Below, piece after piece: positions 11,629-24,245 of a stretch of 64,000 nucleotides of DNA; position 1 is the first letter of the stretch, and each line of letters starts with the position of its first letter. A program made the position numbers and the translations under genes. The stretch is taken from the NCBI GenBank assembly GCA_949130495.1, contig OX422211.1:332662504-332726503 (forward strand), written 5' to 3'. The notes beneath the pieces were generated by a model. The model saw only the letters and a program-made list of their open reading frames with translations. It ran no database searches and was not told where the DNA came from. The DNA is from Sambucus nigra (Eukaryota > Streptophyta > Magnoliopsida > Dipsacales > Adoxaceae).

Positions 11629-14588
11629 TGTGACACCCCGACTAATTAAATACCGGGTAGCTACTCCTTTATTAAATTAAATCAAAACGCCAAGTTGGCT
11701 CAGTTAATAGCATCACTGTCGAAATCATTTTATTATTACTAACCACCTAGTATTTAAAAAGTAAGTTGCCAAATTTTAATTAAAGTCTGATTAACATGCA
11801 GTAAAAGATTTAAAGCAAGAATAATAACCCCATTCACCATAATGAAGTAAACAGAATAACCGTCACATGATATAAATAAATCTGGAGGAAAAACTCCTCA
11901 CAACACAATCCCACAACTGAAGTAAATAACGAAATACTGAATACTGAATGAATACATGCCAAAGTGTGAAAAACTGAAATGGAAATGTATCTAATAGAAT
12001 TTGGGCAACATGCCCTACAACTGAGGAATACTGAGTAAGGAATCCAAATGATATAAGCGTCTAAAAGCAAATCCCTGTAGCTTCCACAAGCAGCTACATC
12101 TCGTCATCTGAGTAAGAATCCTATGCATGGTGTCCTTGTGGCTGGGCACCTAAAATGGTTTTACAAAAAGTAGATTTGAAAGCAAACGGGTCAGAGCCCG
12201 AATGTGGAGATATTTTAAAAACCTGCAAGTGCTTTAAAAACATTTAAAACAGTATATGAAAAATACATGTTAGGACGTGCTCTCCCATGATATACTCACC
12301 TCTCGTCTAACTGTGCACTCCTAATGTTCATGTACCCATTCATGTGTTATCTCATAACTATCTAAAGAGTTTCTAACACTACTACTCGGTTCACGTTTAA
12401 TTTCCAACCTTAACAATTAAATAGAGAGTTCTACATTCATTCCCGGATTCCCAATTATTAACAAAACCATTTATTGATAAAAATTCTCTTTTATGTTTTC
12501 AAAACATTACCATAACTATACTCACAATTTAACATAGTAAATTCCTTATCATTTAACCGTATATTTTCACATCATAAATATACAATACAAGCACCCAAAG
12601 GCTAAGCTGCGGTGCACACATACTCTGCTATCCATCCCGGTACATCACGTACATAAGGATCACGCATTCCGAATCTCTCAGGAATCGTTCAGATAACAAC
12701 ATCACAAATAGTGGAGGCGAACACAGTCACCATCACATGGGTCACGCACATACCTACGCTCCCATGATCAGCAAACTTATTAACATCACAATAAGTCCTT
12801 CAATGACCTATGTTCATCGAGGTAACCAATCTAAATCCGGGCAACACAAGGATAAGAAGGCCCTAAGCGAACGTAAACCTCCCGTGATAGCAAGTATGGT
12901 AGGTATGTCATACACATAAAATTATATACTAAGCATTCACACATCTTAGATATCTCGATATTAATAAGGGTATACTCTACATCTTGATACCATTATTCCA
13001 AATTCATATATTTCAAGTATCCCGATAATATATAAATTAAATTGTCGACACGTCTCACGTCGTAGTTTCTTAAACTTAAAACCTATCTCAAATAGACTAT
13101 TAAGTCCCTATTATTCCCACATATAACATCTTTATACCTAAGGTCTTTACTTCTTCCCCAAACCTTATTCCATCAAATTATTCAAATTTGCACTATTAGC
13201 CCAAATATTATCTCACTTAACGAATTTCATTAATTTAGAATAATTCCTCAAATTAAATTCCAATTAAAGTCCAATATCATAATCATGCCTACCGGTCTTC
13301 CTTAAGGTTAAGGGTATTCACAATTTCTCCAATAATATTATCCAAGGGTTAACACCATTAAAATTTAATTAGGGAAAACTTTATTCATTCTGGGAAGGTC
13401 GATCGATCGACCTTTACCTTCGATCGATCGATGGTGGTCGATTGATCGACTGAAGAACATCGATCGATCGAACGCACCAGGTCTGTTACGGACTGCTTCA
13501 TTTTGCAGTTACAATTTCGTCCCAAAACTCCATTTTTAAGCATAAAACTCCAAAACAAGGTTACCATAACATTATACTATCATCCTACAACAGTATTAAC
13601 ATTCCAAATTCCATAATTCATCATTCCAAGGCTTAGTTTAGATCAAAACTACATCAAAAATTTCCAGAATTCTTCTTCATTCAAGAACATCATTAAACTT
13701 CTTCTAACTCCATTTTTAAATCATCAAAGGTTCTGTTTAGAACATATAATTAGTCCAGAGTATTACTACATGCAATTCCTACATAAATCATGGCTTTTAA
13801 CTTCCAATTTATGGGTCTAAAATTATCTTCAAAAATCAATTTCGACAATTTCCTAAACATGGAAAACATAGCTTGAATCAAATGAGTTTAAACCACTTGC
13901 CTTAATCTATCTCTGAATTTGGTGTTGAATCTTGAAGTTAAGTCTGTTCTCTCTCTCTCTTTCTGCAGAATTCTTTCCTTCTCTCTCTCTCTCAAGCTCT
14001 TCCCAAGGTTGAAGACAATGGAGGTGTGGAGGTGTGTTTGGTTTTTTTGTAAGTTGGAATTGTATTTTAACTTCTCCCGTAGCCCATATTGTCTCTTAGT
14101 GTAGGTAGTGGGTTAAGTGGGTTAAAGAAGAATTCAGATTGTAATTCCAATTTTCGTCACTTTTTAATTCCCAAAAATACAAATTACCAAAATACCCCTT
14201 TAAGATGCCGGTATGGCCTAAAAATACCCCGGGACCCAAACTAAACTCCCGGCTAGTGTTTTTTTTACTATCTCGACCCTTCCGGACGCGTTGGCGCACT
14301 CAAAACGACCATACGGTTAATGGAACTAAAATTCACTTTTTAATTTAATAATAAAATACCATGACGCGGCGGTCACACGCGTCACAACAAAAATTCCCAA
14401 ATTGCCGTATTTAAATCTCACGACAATTTTAATATTTCCAATATTCATATATTGCCATATATACACATTATAATCAAATACTAACTCACATCTCGTTAAT
14501 ATTTTTATCCGGATTAATTTCCAAATTAACACGCATTTAATTCAATTAATCCCAAAAATAAATATCACAGAAAATACGGGGTATTACA
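11629..14588 (-). repeat. 3' LTR of element B (left copy)
   Basis: A 2,960-bp repeat of 18720-21679. In the sense (minus) direction it begins TGTAATACCCCGTATTTT and ends GGGGTGTCACA. A cluster of CGATCGATCG palindromes lies at 13397-13474 and a GA-rich, leader-like stretch near 13950-14000. The short open frames it contains are duplicated in the other LTR and have no family signature. Confidence 0.9.
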
Positions 14589-14600
14589 TACTCCCCCCCT
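14589..14600 (-). other. Polypurine tract of element B
   Basis: On the minus strand AGGGGGGGAGTA directly precedes the 3' LTR start at 14588. Confidence 0.8.
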
Positions 14601-17600
14601 AATAACTGAATTTCGTCCCGAAATTCGGAAAAGTAAGGTACGCCTGAAAAAAATAGGTATCCTCCAGTGTTCAAAACAAATATAAAGAGAAGTCCAAATA
14701 ACTAAAACCCTCGTTTCACAATGAGTTTGTTTAACATACTTGATACCTTATCAAGATAATCTCGATAAATGCACTTCGCGTTGTGCTTATTAAACAACAT
14801 TTTAGTAAAGTACCTTATGCATCATTGGCCATCTTGTCTCAATAACCTTATGAGTCCGCACCTCACCACGCATTTACTCCCGCTTTTATCAAAACATGAG
14901 ACACCCATTCTGGAAGGAATCAATGACATAGCTGACTACTCTTGCCCACTCTTTGAATCTCTATTCCCGACGTTGTGACCTTTACACATGGAAAAACCAC
15001 TTCAGCCTGTTGTGTTACACCAATCTTTATAAGTACCTTGTCCACCATAAATATATACGGTTGCTTATTCCCCCCCAACGCTACCATTTGGTAATATCTG
15101 CTCCTCATGTCTACAATGTACCTCACTAGTTATACCCGATTTGGAATTGAAAATATTGCAATGGATTCAAAATTTCTTTCATACAATCCATCAATCGTTA
15201 GTCACCTTGCGCCTGCACCTCGGGCTTTAGGTGATACAACCCTCAGTTTGAATCGTTATTTCTCACTACTTATAGTCACCCCACTAGAATGTGGATATCG
15301 GGGATTTCATCCCAGTTCTAAATAGTACTACGTCGAATTACGTATCGCCGTGTTCACTATCTAATAGTGTAAATTACCCCAAGTATATAACCATATCTCA
15401 CCTTCTTGACAACATGTACTACATAACCATTTATCACTTTTTCCACTTGACCCTCCCATTCTTGGAATCGTCGTCTCGATACAAAATTATTTGGTGGTTC
15501 ATCTAACCCTAACTGGTCTACTACTTACTATCCCTCTTTCAATGCCGATATTCACATAAACTTTCCCCCGTTCGAATTACTTGAAGATCTTATTCTCCCG
15601 AAGAATACCAAAAGTTTGGAACTTTACCCCTTTTCACTACTTTGTACATAACTAGACTTCATACCTGATTGACATCCTCATATTATTTACTCTTGAGTTA
15701 CCCTCAACATTCGATTGATGGGAAAAACACCCCGCCCGCTCAGGGAGAGCGAACGATGCGCTACTATCGATAAACTAAACTAATCCACAAATAACAAGGT
15801 ATACAGTATCCAAATCCCACAATAAAACAAGAAACCACTATTCTCATCTTCAATTTAATACAATAAATCTCTCGAAATAATTACAACAATCCAACTATCT
15901 CGAAAATAAAATAAATCTCCAAATTTGAACGTGCTACACATGATATTCACTTACACCTTTTCTTATGATGTTAACCTCATAAGTAATAATCTCGCCTGTC
16001 CATGTTCCCTCTTCCTTTGATTTACACTTTAGCAATTCAAGGTGTGTATGCCCCTTATAACCCAACTATACGGTTTTTAAACATTATATACGCTTTATAC
16101 AAATCTCAAACTCTTTATTGTCACTGAAAGTACAACGGTGCTATACCACTAGGGCGTTCTCAATCGCTTCTGAATTACAAATCCTAAATCCTCCTTATCC
16201 TCAATGCGTCCCTCAACATGCCGTGCCAAAACTAATATTATTAGTACTTACATCGTAATTTAATAACAACTGGCTCTAATGGCCTTACTACATATTTTAA
16301 TCTTTGTAACTTCCCATTATAACTACATACTTCCGTATCGATAGAGGAATCCAATTCATGAACGAAGGGCCACACTTCTCCTTACTACCAATCTTACGCT
16401 AAGTTTCATGCGTGGAGTGTCTCGCAAAGCGAAATCCAAACAAGGAACCCCCCCGATACACTACTACTTAACATTGTTGGTCATCGGAATCCGTTATGCC
16501 CTGTCCATAGTATGTACCCCTACACTCTCGTTTCTCAACAAAGTTACATTTTGCCGCAATGACACGTAAATAAGGATCTCCCTTCGAATAACACTTTCTC
16601 TTGACACTGATGGTAATCACATTCCATATACACCACGTAACTAAGATCGGGGTTCTCAAAATCCCGTCCCCAGACATACAACTATGAGTATAAACTCCCA
16701 AATCTCTAACGGGGAATAAGACAATGCACTCTTTTTGTTACTACCTCACTATCGTTAATTATAAAAACTAACTAACTCTTTGTTGACTAGAAAATCAATT
16801 ACATACGACTCATAATAATGAAATCCCTACGCATAATGGGATTCAATATCCGAGTCCATTATACCACTTTGAAATCACAACATATTCAAATATATGTATA
16901 TATATACCTATATACAAATGTACAATTGCGAGCCCGACCCTCTCACAGATGGGGCCTCGCCAGAACCAAACATGCTACCCCAAGGTAGCAATATCAATAA
17001 ACTTGCAATACCAGCACACTATCGGTATAATTATATAAATAAAACCATAAATAATATCATCACATACTCGTATAATACAGCACTAAAACGAGTAATATCA
17101 ATAAAGCAACACCGCTATTAATATACCCATTCATCCTCCGCGGATGACAATAAAAGTAAATCCCCCACGCTATCAGGGAAAAATGTTCTTATATATAAAA
17201 AGTTACTGATATACTCACTAAATTCGACTCTCAAGTGAATATAACAATAGTGACAAATGTAGCAACTCATTCACGCTACAACTAACATGCATCATCATCT
17301 GAGGATGTAACTCATACTTCTATTTTATCAATCGTCTCGGCTACTCAAATGGTTCCTGGACATACCACACATATCTGTCCCACACCGAATATTTCAATAA
17401 CTGTTGCCTTCGCCAGGCACAATACCTTGATCCCTACTCTTGTATCGGGAATTTTTTTTATAACACACGGGTTTCACTCCCCACAGAAATATCTCTACAC
17501 ATACTCCACTTATCTTTTGTCTTACAAATCACGTTAAGGTGGTCCATCTCTCGGACGTTGGTAGTCTCGACTCAGACGACTATCTTTGTTGTTCCTTTAG

Positions 17601-18705
17601 TATTGACGGCCTTAAGGATCATGCTACTAATTTTCCACCTCTCTTACTGAAATTACCACCGCTCGGTAGTAATTCCTCTATCGGATTATTTTAACGGTTT
17701 CTCCATTGGGTCTTCCCATTGTGGTGCTTCTCCAACACCAGTTTTTCCAGTCTTACTTTATATAAGGTTCTCGATTCTCGTGTCTCCCCACCCGGGGATG
17801 TTTACCTCCAAATTAACACTATGCAACAATACCATTTTCTTTAACCGTCCAAGCAGAATCCTGCCCGAAGGACTTGCGATTCTCCTTTGTAAATTCTTCC
17901 TTTAATACCCCTTTTCCGTTTCACCTACTTCACCCGGTGTAGGGTTCACTAAATAATTTTATTTCTCCTCACAATGTGACCTCTGTCCGGACCTTTCGTG
18001 TGAGTTCAGAACGACATTCGTTTCTCACCCTAAACATTTGATCATGGAACTTATGGTCAAACCATTCGTGTACGCCTTCTCTCGACGTTACATCCCACTA
18101 TAAGTGTGGTGATTGTTTCTCCCCATAGAAACTCCGCTCTCACATGATAAGAAAATTTTCCTCAAATTTTTCACTCTAGATTTGCCATACGCCGACACGA
18201 GTCCAATTCTTTGGATACTTTGCGTTCGTTTGGCTAGCACATGCCGTCTTCTCCTTTCGAGTATTGCCACTGCTAGTTCTCTTCAATGTTACATAAATTC
18301 TTTCTCTCCCATTCCAACCTTGTTGGATGTGTCTAAATTGACCCCATTCCTTACTATAGCCATACCTGGAAGTCTCAGGTTGCGTCTTAACCTTCTAGAT
18401 CATCTAGGACTTCCGTGCCATAGTATCGGTGACTTCAACTACGGTCATCCTTCTTTAAATAAATCAATTATTCTCAATATTAGTTTGCCTCCCGCTGTTC
18501 ACCCATCTGTCTTCGCCTGACGTACTGCATTGTTCGGTACTCGAATACACCCGATCGCAAATAAGATTCACTACCATATGTATTAAAGCAGGAGAATGAA
18601 ATCTCACCAAAGATATCAACAATCCTAAGCATAGGGCTCTACATCAAAGTAAGCTCAGCGGAAACATAATAAGCCGTACAGATCCTAAGGACACTAGAAC
18701 CTGAT

Positions 18706-18717
18706 GCTCTGATACCA
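18706..18717 (-). other. Primer binding site of element B
   Basis: On the minus strand TGGTATCAGAGC follows the LTR end (18720) after two bases. It is complementary to initiator Met tRNA. Confidence 0.9.
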
Positions 18718-18719
18718 CC

Positions 18720-21679
18720 TGTGACACCCCGACTAATTAAATACCGGGTAGCTACTCCTTTATTAAATTAAATCAAAACGCCAAGTTGGCTCAGTTTATA
18801 GCATCACTGTCGAAATCATTTTATTATTACTAACCACCTAGTATTTAAAAAGTAAGTTGCCAAATTTTAATTAAAGTCTGATTAACATGCAGTAAAAGAT
18901 TTAAAGCAAGAATAATAACCCCATTCACCATAATGAAGTAAACAGAATAACCGTCACATGATATAAATAAATCTGGAGGAAAAACTCCTCACAACACAAT
19001 CCCACAACTGAAGTAAATAACGAAATACTGAATACTGAATGAATACATGCCAAAGTGTGAAAAACTGAAATGGAAATGTATCTAATAGAATTTGGGCAAC
19101 ATGCCCTACAACTGAGGAATACTGAGTAAGGAATCCAAATGATATAAGCGTCTAAAAGCAAATCCCTGTAGCTTCCACAAGTAGCTACAACTCGTCATCT
19201 GAGTAAGAATCCTATGCATGGTGTCCTTGTGGCTGGGCACCTAAAATGGTTTCACAAAAAGTAGATTTGAAAGCAAACGGGTCAGAGCCCGAATGTGGAG
19301 ATATTTTAAAAACCTGCAAGTGCTTTAAAAACATTTAAAATAGTATATGCAAAATACATGTTAGGACGTTATCTCCCATGATATACTCACCTCTCGTCTA
19401 ACTGTGCACTCCTAACGTTCCTGTACCCATTCATGTGTTATCTCATAACTATCTAAAGAGTTTCTAACACTACTACTCGGTTCACGTTTAATTTCCAACC
19501 TTAACAATTAAATATAGTGTTCTACATTCATTCCCGGATTCCCAATTATTAACAAAACCATTTATTGATAAAAGTTCTCTTTTATCTTTTCAAAACATTA
19601 CCATAACTATACTCACAATTTAACATAGTAAATTCCTTCTCATTTAACCGTATATTTTCACATCATAAATATACAATACAAGCACCCAAAGGCTAAGCTG
19701 CGGTGCACACATACTCTGCTATCCATCCCGGTACATTACGTACATAAGGATCACGCATTCCGAATCTCTCAGGAATCGTTCAGATAACAACATCACAAAT
19801 AGTGGAGGCGAACACAGTCACCATCACATGGGTCACGCACATACCTACGCTCCCATGATCAGCAAACTTATTAACATCACAATAAGTCCTTCAATGACCT
19901 ATGTTCATCGAGGTAACCAATCTAAATCCGGGCAACACAAGGATAAGAAGGCCCTAAGCGAACGTAAACCTCCCGTGATAACAAGTATGGTAGGTATGTC
20001 ATACACATAAAATTATATACTAAGCATTCACACATCTTAGATATCTCGATATTGATAAGGGTATACTCTACATCTTGATACCATTATTCCAAATTCATAT
20101 ATTTCAAGTATCCCGATAATATATAAATTAAATTGTCGACACGTCTCACGTCGTATTTTCTTAAACTTAAAACCTATCTCAAATAGACTATTAAGTCCCC
20201 ATTATTCCCACATATAACATCTTTATACCTAAGGTCTTTACTTCTGCCCCAAACCTTATTCCATCAAATTATTCAAATTTGCACTATTAGCCCAAATATT
20301 ATCTCACATAACGAATTTCATTAATTTAGAATAATTCCTCAAATTAAATTCCAATTAAAGTCCAATCTCATAATCATGCCTACTGGTCTTCCTTAAGGTT
20401 AAGGGTATTCACAATGTCTCCAATAATATTATCCAAGGGTTAACACCATTAAAATTTAATTGGGGAAAACTTTATTCATTCTGGGAAGGTCGATCGATCG
20501 ACCTTTACCTTCGATCGATCGATGGTGGTCGATCGATCGACTGAAGAACATCGATCGATCGAACGCACTAGGTCTGTTACGGGCTGCTTCATTTTGCAGT
20601 TACAATTTCGTCCCAAAACTCCATTTTTAAGCATGAAACTCCAAAACAAGGTTACCATAACATTATACTATCATCCTACAACAGTATTAACATTCCAAAT
20701 TCCATAATTCATCATTCCAAGGCTTAGTTTAGATCAAAACTACATCAAAAATTTCCAGAATTCTTCTTCATTCAAGAACATCATTAAACTTCTTCTAACT
20801 CCATTTTTAAATCATCAAAGGTTCTGTTTAGAACATATAATTCGTCCAGAATATTACTACATGCAATTCCTACATAAATCATGGCTTTTAACTTCCAATT
20901 TATGGGTCTAAAATTATCTTCAAAAATCAATTTCGAAAATTTCCTAAACATGGAAAACATAGCTTGAATCAAATGAGTTTAAACCACTTGCCTTAATCTA
21001 TCTCTGAATTTGGTGTTGAATCTTGAAGTTAAGTCTGTCCTCTCTCTCTCTTTCTGCAGAATTCTTTCCTTCTCTCTCTCTCTCAAGCTCTTCCCAAGGT
21101 TGAAGACAATGGAGGTGTGGAGGTGTGTTTGGTTTTTTTGTAAGTTGGAATTGTATTTTAACTTCTCCCGTAGCCCATATTGTCTCTTAGTGTAGGTAGT
21201 GGGTTAAGTGGGTTAAAGAAGAATTCAGATTGTAATTCCAATTTTCGTCACTTTTTAATTCCCAAAAATACAAATTACCAAAATACCCCTTTAAGATGCC
21301 GGTATGGCCTAAAAATACCCCGGGACCCAAACTAAACTCCCGGCTAGTGTTTTTTTGACTATCTCGACCCTTCCGGACGCGTTGGCGCACTCAAAACAAC
21401 CATATGGTTAATGGAACTAAAATTCACTTTTTAATTTAATAATAAAATACCATGACGCGACGGTCACACGCGTCACAACAAAAATTCCCAAATTGCCGTA
21501 TTTAAATCTCACGACAATTTCAATATTTCCAATATTCATATATTGCCATATATACACATTATAATCAAATACTAACTCACATCTCGTTAATATTTTTATC
21601 CGGATTAATTTCCAAATTAACACGCATTTAATTCAATTAATCCCAAAAATAAATATCACAGAAAATTCGAGGTATTACA
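18720..21679 (-). repeat. 5' LTR of element B (right copy)
   Basis: Same length as the left copy (2,960 bp) and about 98.6% identical by eye. The palindrome cluster is at 20488-20564, with TCGATCGATCGA starting at 20490, 20511, 20529 and 20551. In one of these the left copy has a single mismatch (GATTGATC at 13439-13446). Confidence 0.9.
20488..20564. promoter_or_regulatory. Cluster of four CGATCGATCG palindromes in the LTR of B
   Basis: Four near-identical 12-bp palindromes (TCGATCGATCGA) are spaced 21, 18 and 22 bp apart, close to two turns of DNA. The left LTR has the same cluster at 13397-13474. Position and symmetry suggest a binding array or enhancer-like module, which is an inference. 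Confidence 0.5.
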
Positions 21680-21684
21680 GCTAA

Positions 21685-23073
21685 TAGCTGAGTTTATATG
21701 TTTCACACATACGAACGAGAGATGGTATGTATATATGTATATATAAATATATGTAGAGATATGTATATATGTGTGTACTTATGGCGTGATTATTATACCG
21801 TGTGTGATGGTTTGATTATATGATGTGATCATATGGATGTATATATATAGTGCGTGAATGATATATATACTTATGGTGTGAAGCATACCCGACACTTGCT
21901 ATCATGGGAAGTTGCGCAATGAGGGTGAGCACCCTGGCTTGAGGAAAAGGGTGTGGATAGTCCCCATGTCATAGTCGTCCATTTCTGTTTGTGTGATTTT
22001 ATATTTTGGGGGTGAGAAGTCTTGTGTATGGGTCGTTCCCACTTGTCAGTTAGGAACTATGACCGCTTCCCATACCTTATAATTGATTTTGTCGCTATGG
22101 CGGTGTGATAATAGTCCGATACGTGGTGACCCTAGGAGAAAGTGAGTAATTCCTGGATGATGATAGCATGGTGCAGTATTTTGGCATCCTATAGCCATAT
22201 ATGTTATGTGGATTGCAAAGTGTACATTATGTGTGTTATGTATACGTGGTTATAGGATTGAATGATTGATTATATATATTTAGAGTAAATATATATTTGT
22301 ATATCCTATAGGTGAAGAGGATATGAAGTTTCTATGATGTACATCTTGGATGATTTTGGTGTACTAGTTCATTGGGGTCGAAGAATCGTACTTAGAGACA
22401 ATTGTTGTATATCAACCCAAGGATTTCAATTGAGATTTAGTTGTGTATTTAGTGATCGTACTATATAATTAAGGAGTTGTACTATTAGGATTTGTGTATA
22501 AGACATAATAGATCTCCACGATCAACATTGTCAAGGAGTAGTGTATCGGGGGGGTTCCTTGTTTGGATTTCGCTTTGCGAGATGCCCCACGCACGAAACG
22601 CAGTGCAATGTTGAGAGTGGAGAGAAATTTTGTCCTTATTAACTGTATGTATGTTATTTAGAGAATAAACTCTTATAGTGTGTCCTAATGTTAATGTGTG
22701 ACGTGGTAAGACTTATAACTGGTTTAAGTTAATAATTGGAACCACTAGAGCCTAGTAAGGCATATATGTGTATATTTATTTTTGGTGGGATTAGAATGGA
22801 AAGGATTCTTGGGTTATGTTAGGATGGAAGGTCACGCGGGTATAGGCCGTGCCTATTGTAAGGTAGGTTGTCCTCTTATGGGTGGGGTAACGTAATTAAG
22901 GTTCCAGGACACGCCTAGGTGCGCGCTGTAGATGAGAGGTGAGTTTGGGGTTTAACGAGAGTGCGACTCCACTTTAATTATGAAATAGTGCATTTATATT
23001 TATTATGCACGTTTAACACACTTGCTAAACATTTTTACACCTCGGGCTCGGCCCCATTTATATTTCTCTCCTG

Positions 23074-23136
<63 letters not shown>

Positions 23137-23625
23137 GCATGGGTACCAAATGCTTTTCTATCCAGAGTCTCGAGAGCCGTAGCAGATGCGGACTGTTGCA
23201 GGATTTGGATTGTAGTCGCTTTCTATTTCTTTGCAAGTCTAGATAGAATTCTTTTGTATATCGAGTTTACACCCAAGAGTTATATGTAGTGATTTATATT
23301 TCTTCCTTATGGATGTTGTATTGTCTGTGACCCGATAGCTTATTCGGGTATGTTTTTGTATGTACTTATGATGTATTGAGAGTATGTCCTTTCTTTATGT
23401 TGAGCATGTATATTATTAAATTCATGTTAGTAGTGATTCTCATTGTTGGTTTGATTCCATTGTTTGTTTTGATTAAATTTTTGGCATCCTCTTTTATAGT
23501 TTCGGGTAGTTAGCCTTATCTATTTTTAGTATAGTTTGTTGATGCTGAGATTGAGCCATCTGAGATTCCTAATTTAATGTAGTATAGGGATGGCCACCCG
23601 TTATTATTTTAAGCGAGGTGTCACA
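21685..23625 (+). repeat. 3' LTR of element A, right part
   Basis: Continues the LTR after the B insertion and ends GTGTCACA, followed by the TCAAC duplication. It holds about 250 bp (roughly 21739-21990) absent from the 5' LTR, and a long (TA)n at 23073-23134. A copy of the shared noncoding block lies at 22537-22600. Confidence 0.87.
23073..23134. repeat. (TA)n microsatellite in the 3' LTR of A
   Basis: About 30 TA units. The matching place in the 5' LTR (near 7426) has only a few, so it expanded after insertion. Confidence 0.95.
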
Positions 23626-23788
23626 TCAACTTAGGGAAAAAAGGATCCTAGACAACTGCCCTTACAGTAGCACCATGTCAGTTGAAGATCAGAGCCAAAG
23701 TCACGCACCAGATAAATTAAAAAAATCAAATCTTAATTGGGGCGGTCGCCCCAGTTGGGCCTAATATGCACCCGCCACTGGGTATAAG

Positions 23789-24078
23789 TGGATAATATAG
23801 GTAGTATAATGGAGTTCAGACAGAAGGTAGTAGGACTAACGATATTATAGAGTTGTTGGCTATAAGACGATGAGATTATGGTAGCTAAAAAGGGAGTTGG
23901 GCTCAACCTCGCGAAGGGTGATACTGCATAAGAGTAACTATGATATGGTGATACCCCTTGATGTCATCAGTTGGTTGATGGGGTAATAAAAGTAACTATG
24001 ATACCACATGATGTCAGAGTTTATGTGAATAAAAAATGTTAAGAAATAACAACACTCATTTAATTTTGTAGCATATAA
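23789..24078. other. Unclassified sequence right of the hAT nest
   Basis: No gene or repeat recognised. It continues the DNA interrupted at 3781. Confidence 0.5.
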
Positions 24079-24245
24079 TGAGGTGTCCGAGCCAGCTTAC
24101 GCGCACCTCGATTAATCCCCATTCGCGGTTTATGGCTTCCGCTGGCCAAGCATTATTTTGACAGTGTAGGGGACTGGGGACCAAATCCAATCAACCCACA
24201 AGACTGTCCCAGTGACAACCTTATACCACGGGTCAAGAGGCTTGA
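24079..24245 (-). mobile_element. Degenerate SINE, Au-like 3' end (minus strand)
   Basis: On the minus strand an A-box-like TGACCCGTGG (24226-24235) is followed 29 bases later by a B-box-like GGTTGATTGG (24187-24196), tRNA-type spacing for a polymerase III promoter. The 3' end contains TCGAGGTGCGCGTAAGCTGG and CTCGGACACC, which I recognise as the tail of the Au SINE family widespread in plants. The total of about 167 bp is close to the length of Au SINEs. Both promoter boxes carry mutations. Confidence 0.6.

Larger units (their letters stand above)
14589..18719 (-). other. Interior of element B, non-coding
   Basis: This 4.13-kb stretch is dense with stops on both strands. I could not recognise gag, protease, reverse transcriptase, RNase H or integrase in the minus-strand frames. 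The leader after the primer site (18600-18705) matches that of A over the first ~45 bases and more loosely beyond. The shared noncoding block lies at 16408-16467 (minus). The longest open frame, 135 codons on the plus strand at 18113-18520, is antisense to the element and has no recognisable domain. Confidence 0.7.
11629..21679 (-). mobile_element. LTR retrotransposon B (minus strand), young insertion in the 3' LTR of A
   Basis: On the minus strand both LTRs start TGTAATACC and end GGGGTGTCACA. Both copies are 2,960 bp (11629-14588 and 18720-21679) and the element is flanked by GCTAA duplications (11624-11628 and 21680-21684). Reading the two LTRs side by side I counted about 40 differences, roughly 1.4%, so it is the youngest element in the window. 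The 4.13-kb interior shows no gag or pol domains. The primer site and polypurine tract are in place on the minus strand. It belongs to the same general group as A and C but its LTR body is different in sequence. Confidence 0.9.
4405..23625 (+). mobile_element. LTR retrotransposon A (LARD-like, gypsy-type ends), split by element B
   Basis: Both LTRs begin TGTAATACCCC and end GTGTCACA. The element is bounded by the 5-bp target duplication TCAAC (4400-4404 and 23626-23630). The order is 5' LTR 4405-7946, interior 7947-9715, 3' LTR 9716-11628 plus 21685-23625. Element B, with its GCTAA duplication, interrupts the 3' LTR. The interior of ~1.77 kb has no recognisable gag, protease, reverse transcriptase or integrase, although the LTRs are ~3.5 kb. 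That layout matches large retrotransposon derivatives, which are thought to be moved by the proteins of autonomous gypsy partners. LTR ends and primer site resemble the Del/Tekay-type chromoviruses, but no coding domain is available to confirm a lineage. Confidence 0.88.
3782..23780. mobile_element. Non-autonomous hAT element carrying a nested LTR-retrotransposon stack
   Basis: The left end begins CAGTGGCGGATCTAG at 3782 and the right end finishes CCCGCCACTG at 23780, giving an inverted terminal repeat of about 9-10 bp. The exact 8-bp sequence GGTATAAG flanks both ends (3774-3781 and 23781-23788), which is the target duplication expected of hAT transposition. Without the inserted retrotransposon A the element is only about 770 bp (3782-4404 plus 23631-23780). 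It encodes no transposase and so must have been moved by one supplied in trans. The matching duplication 20 kb apart shows that everything between was added after the hAT element landed. Confidence 0.85.

Noticed and set aside
13385..13567. Small frame rich in Asp-Arg-Ser repeats, duplicated in both B LTRs
   Set aside because: The repeats are the translation of CGATCGATCG palindromes; no independent sign of coding.
18113..18520. A 135-codon open frame on the plus strand
   Set aside because: It lies antisense in the interior of element B, has no recognisable domain and no conserved copy in A or C; chance is the better explanation.
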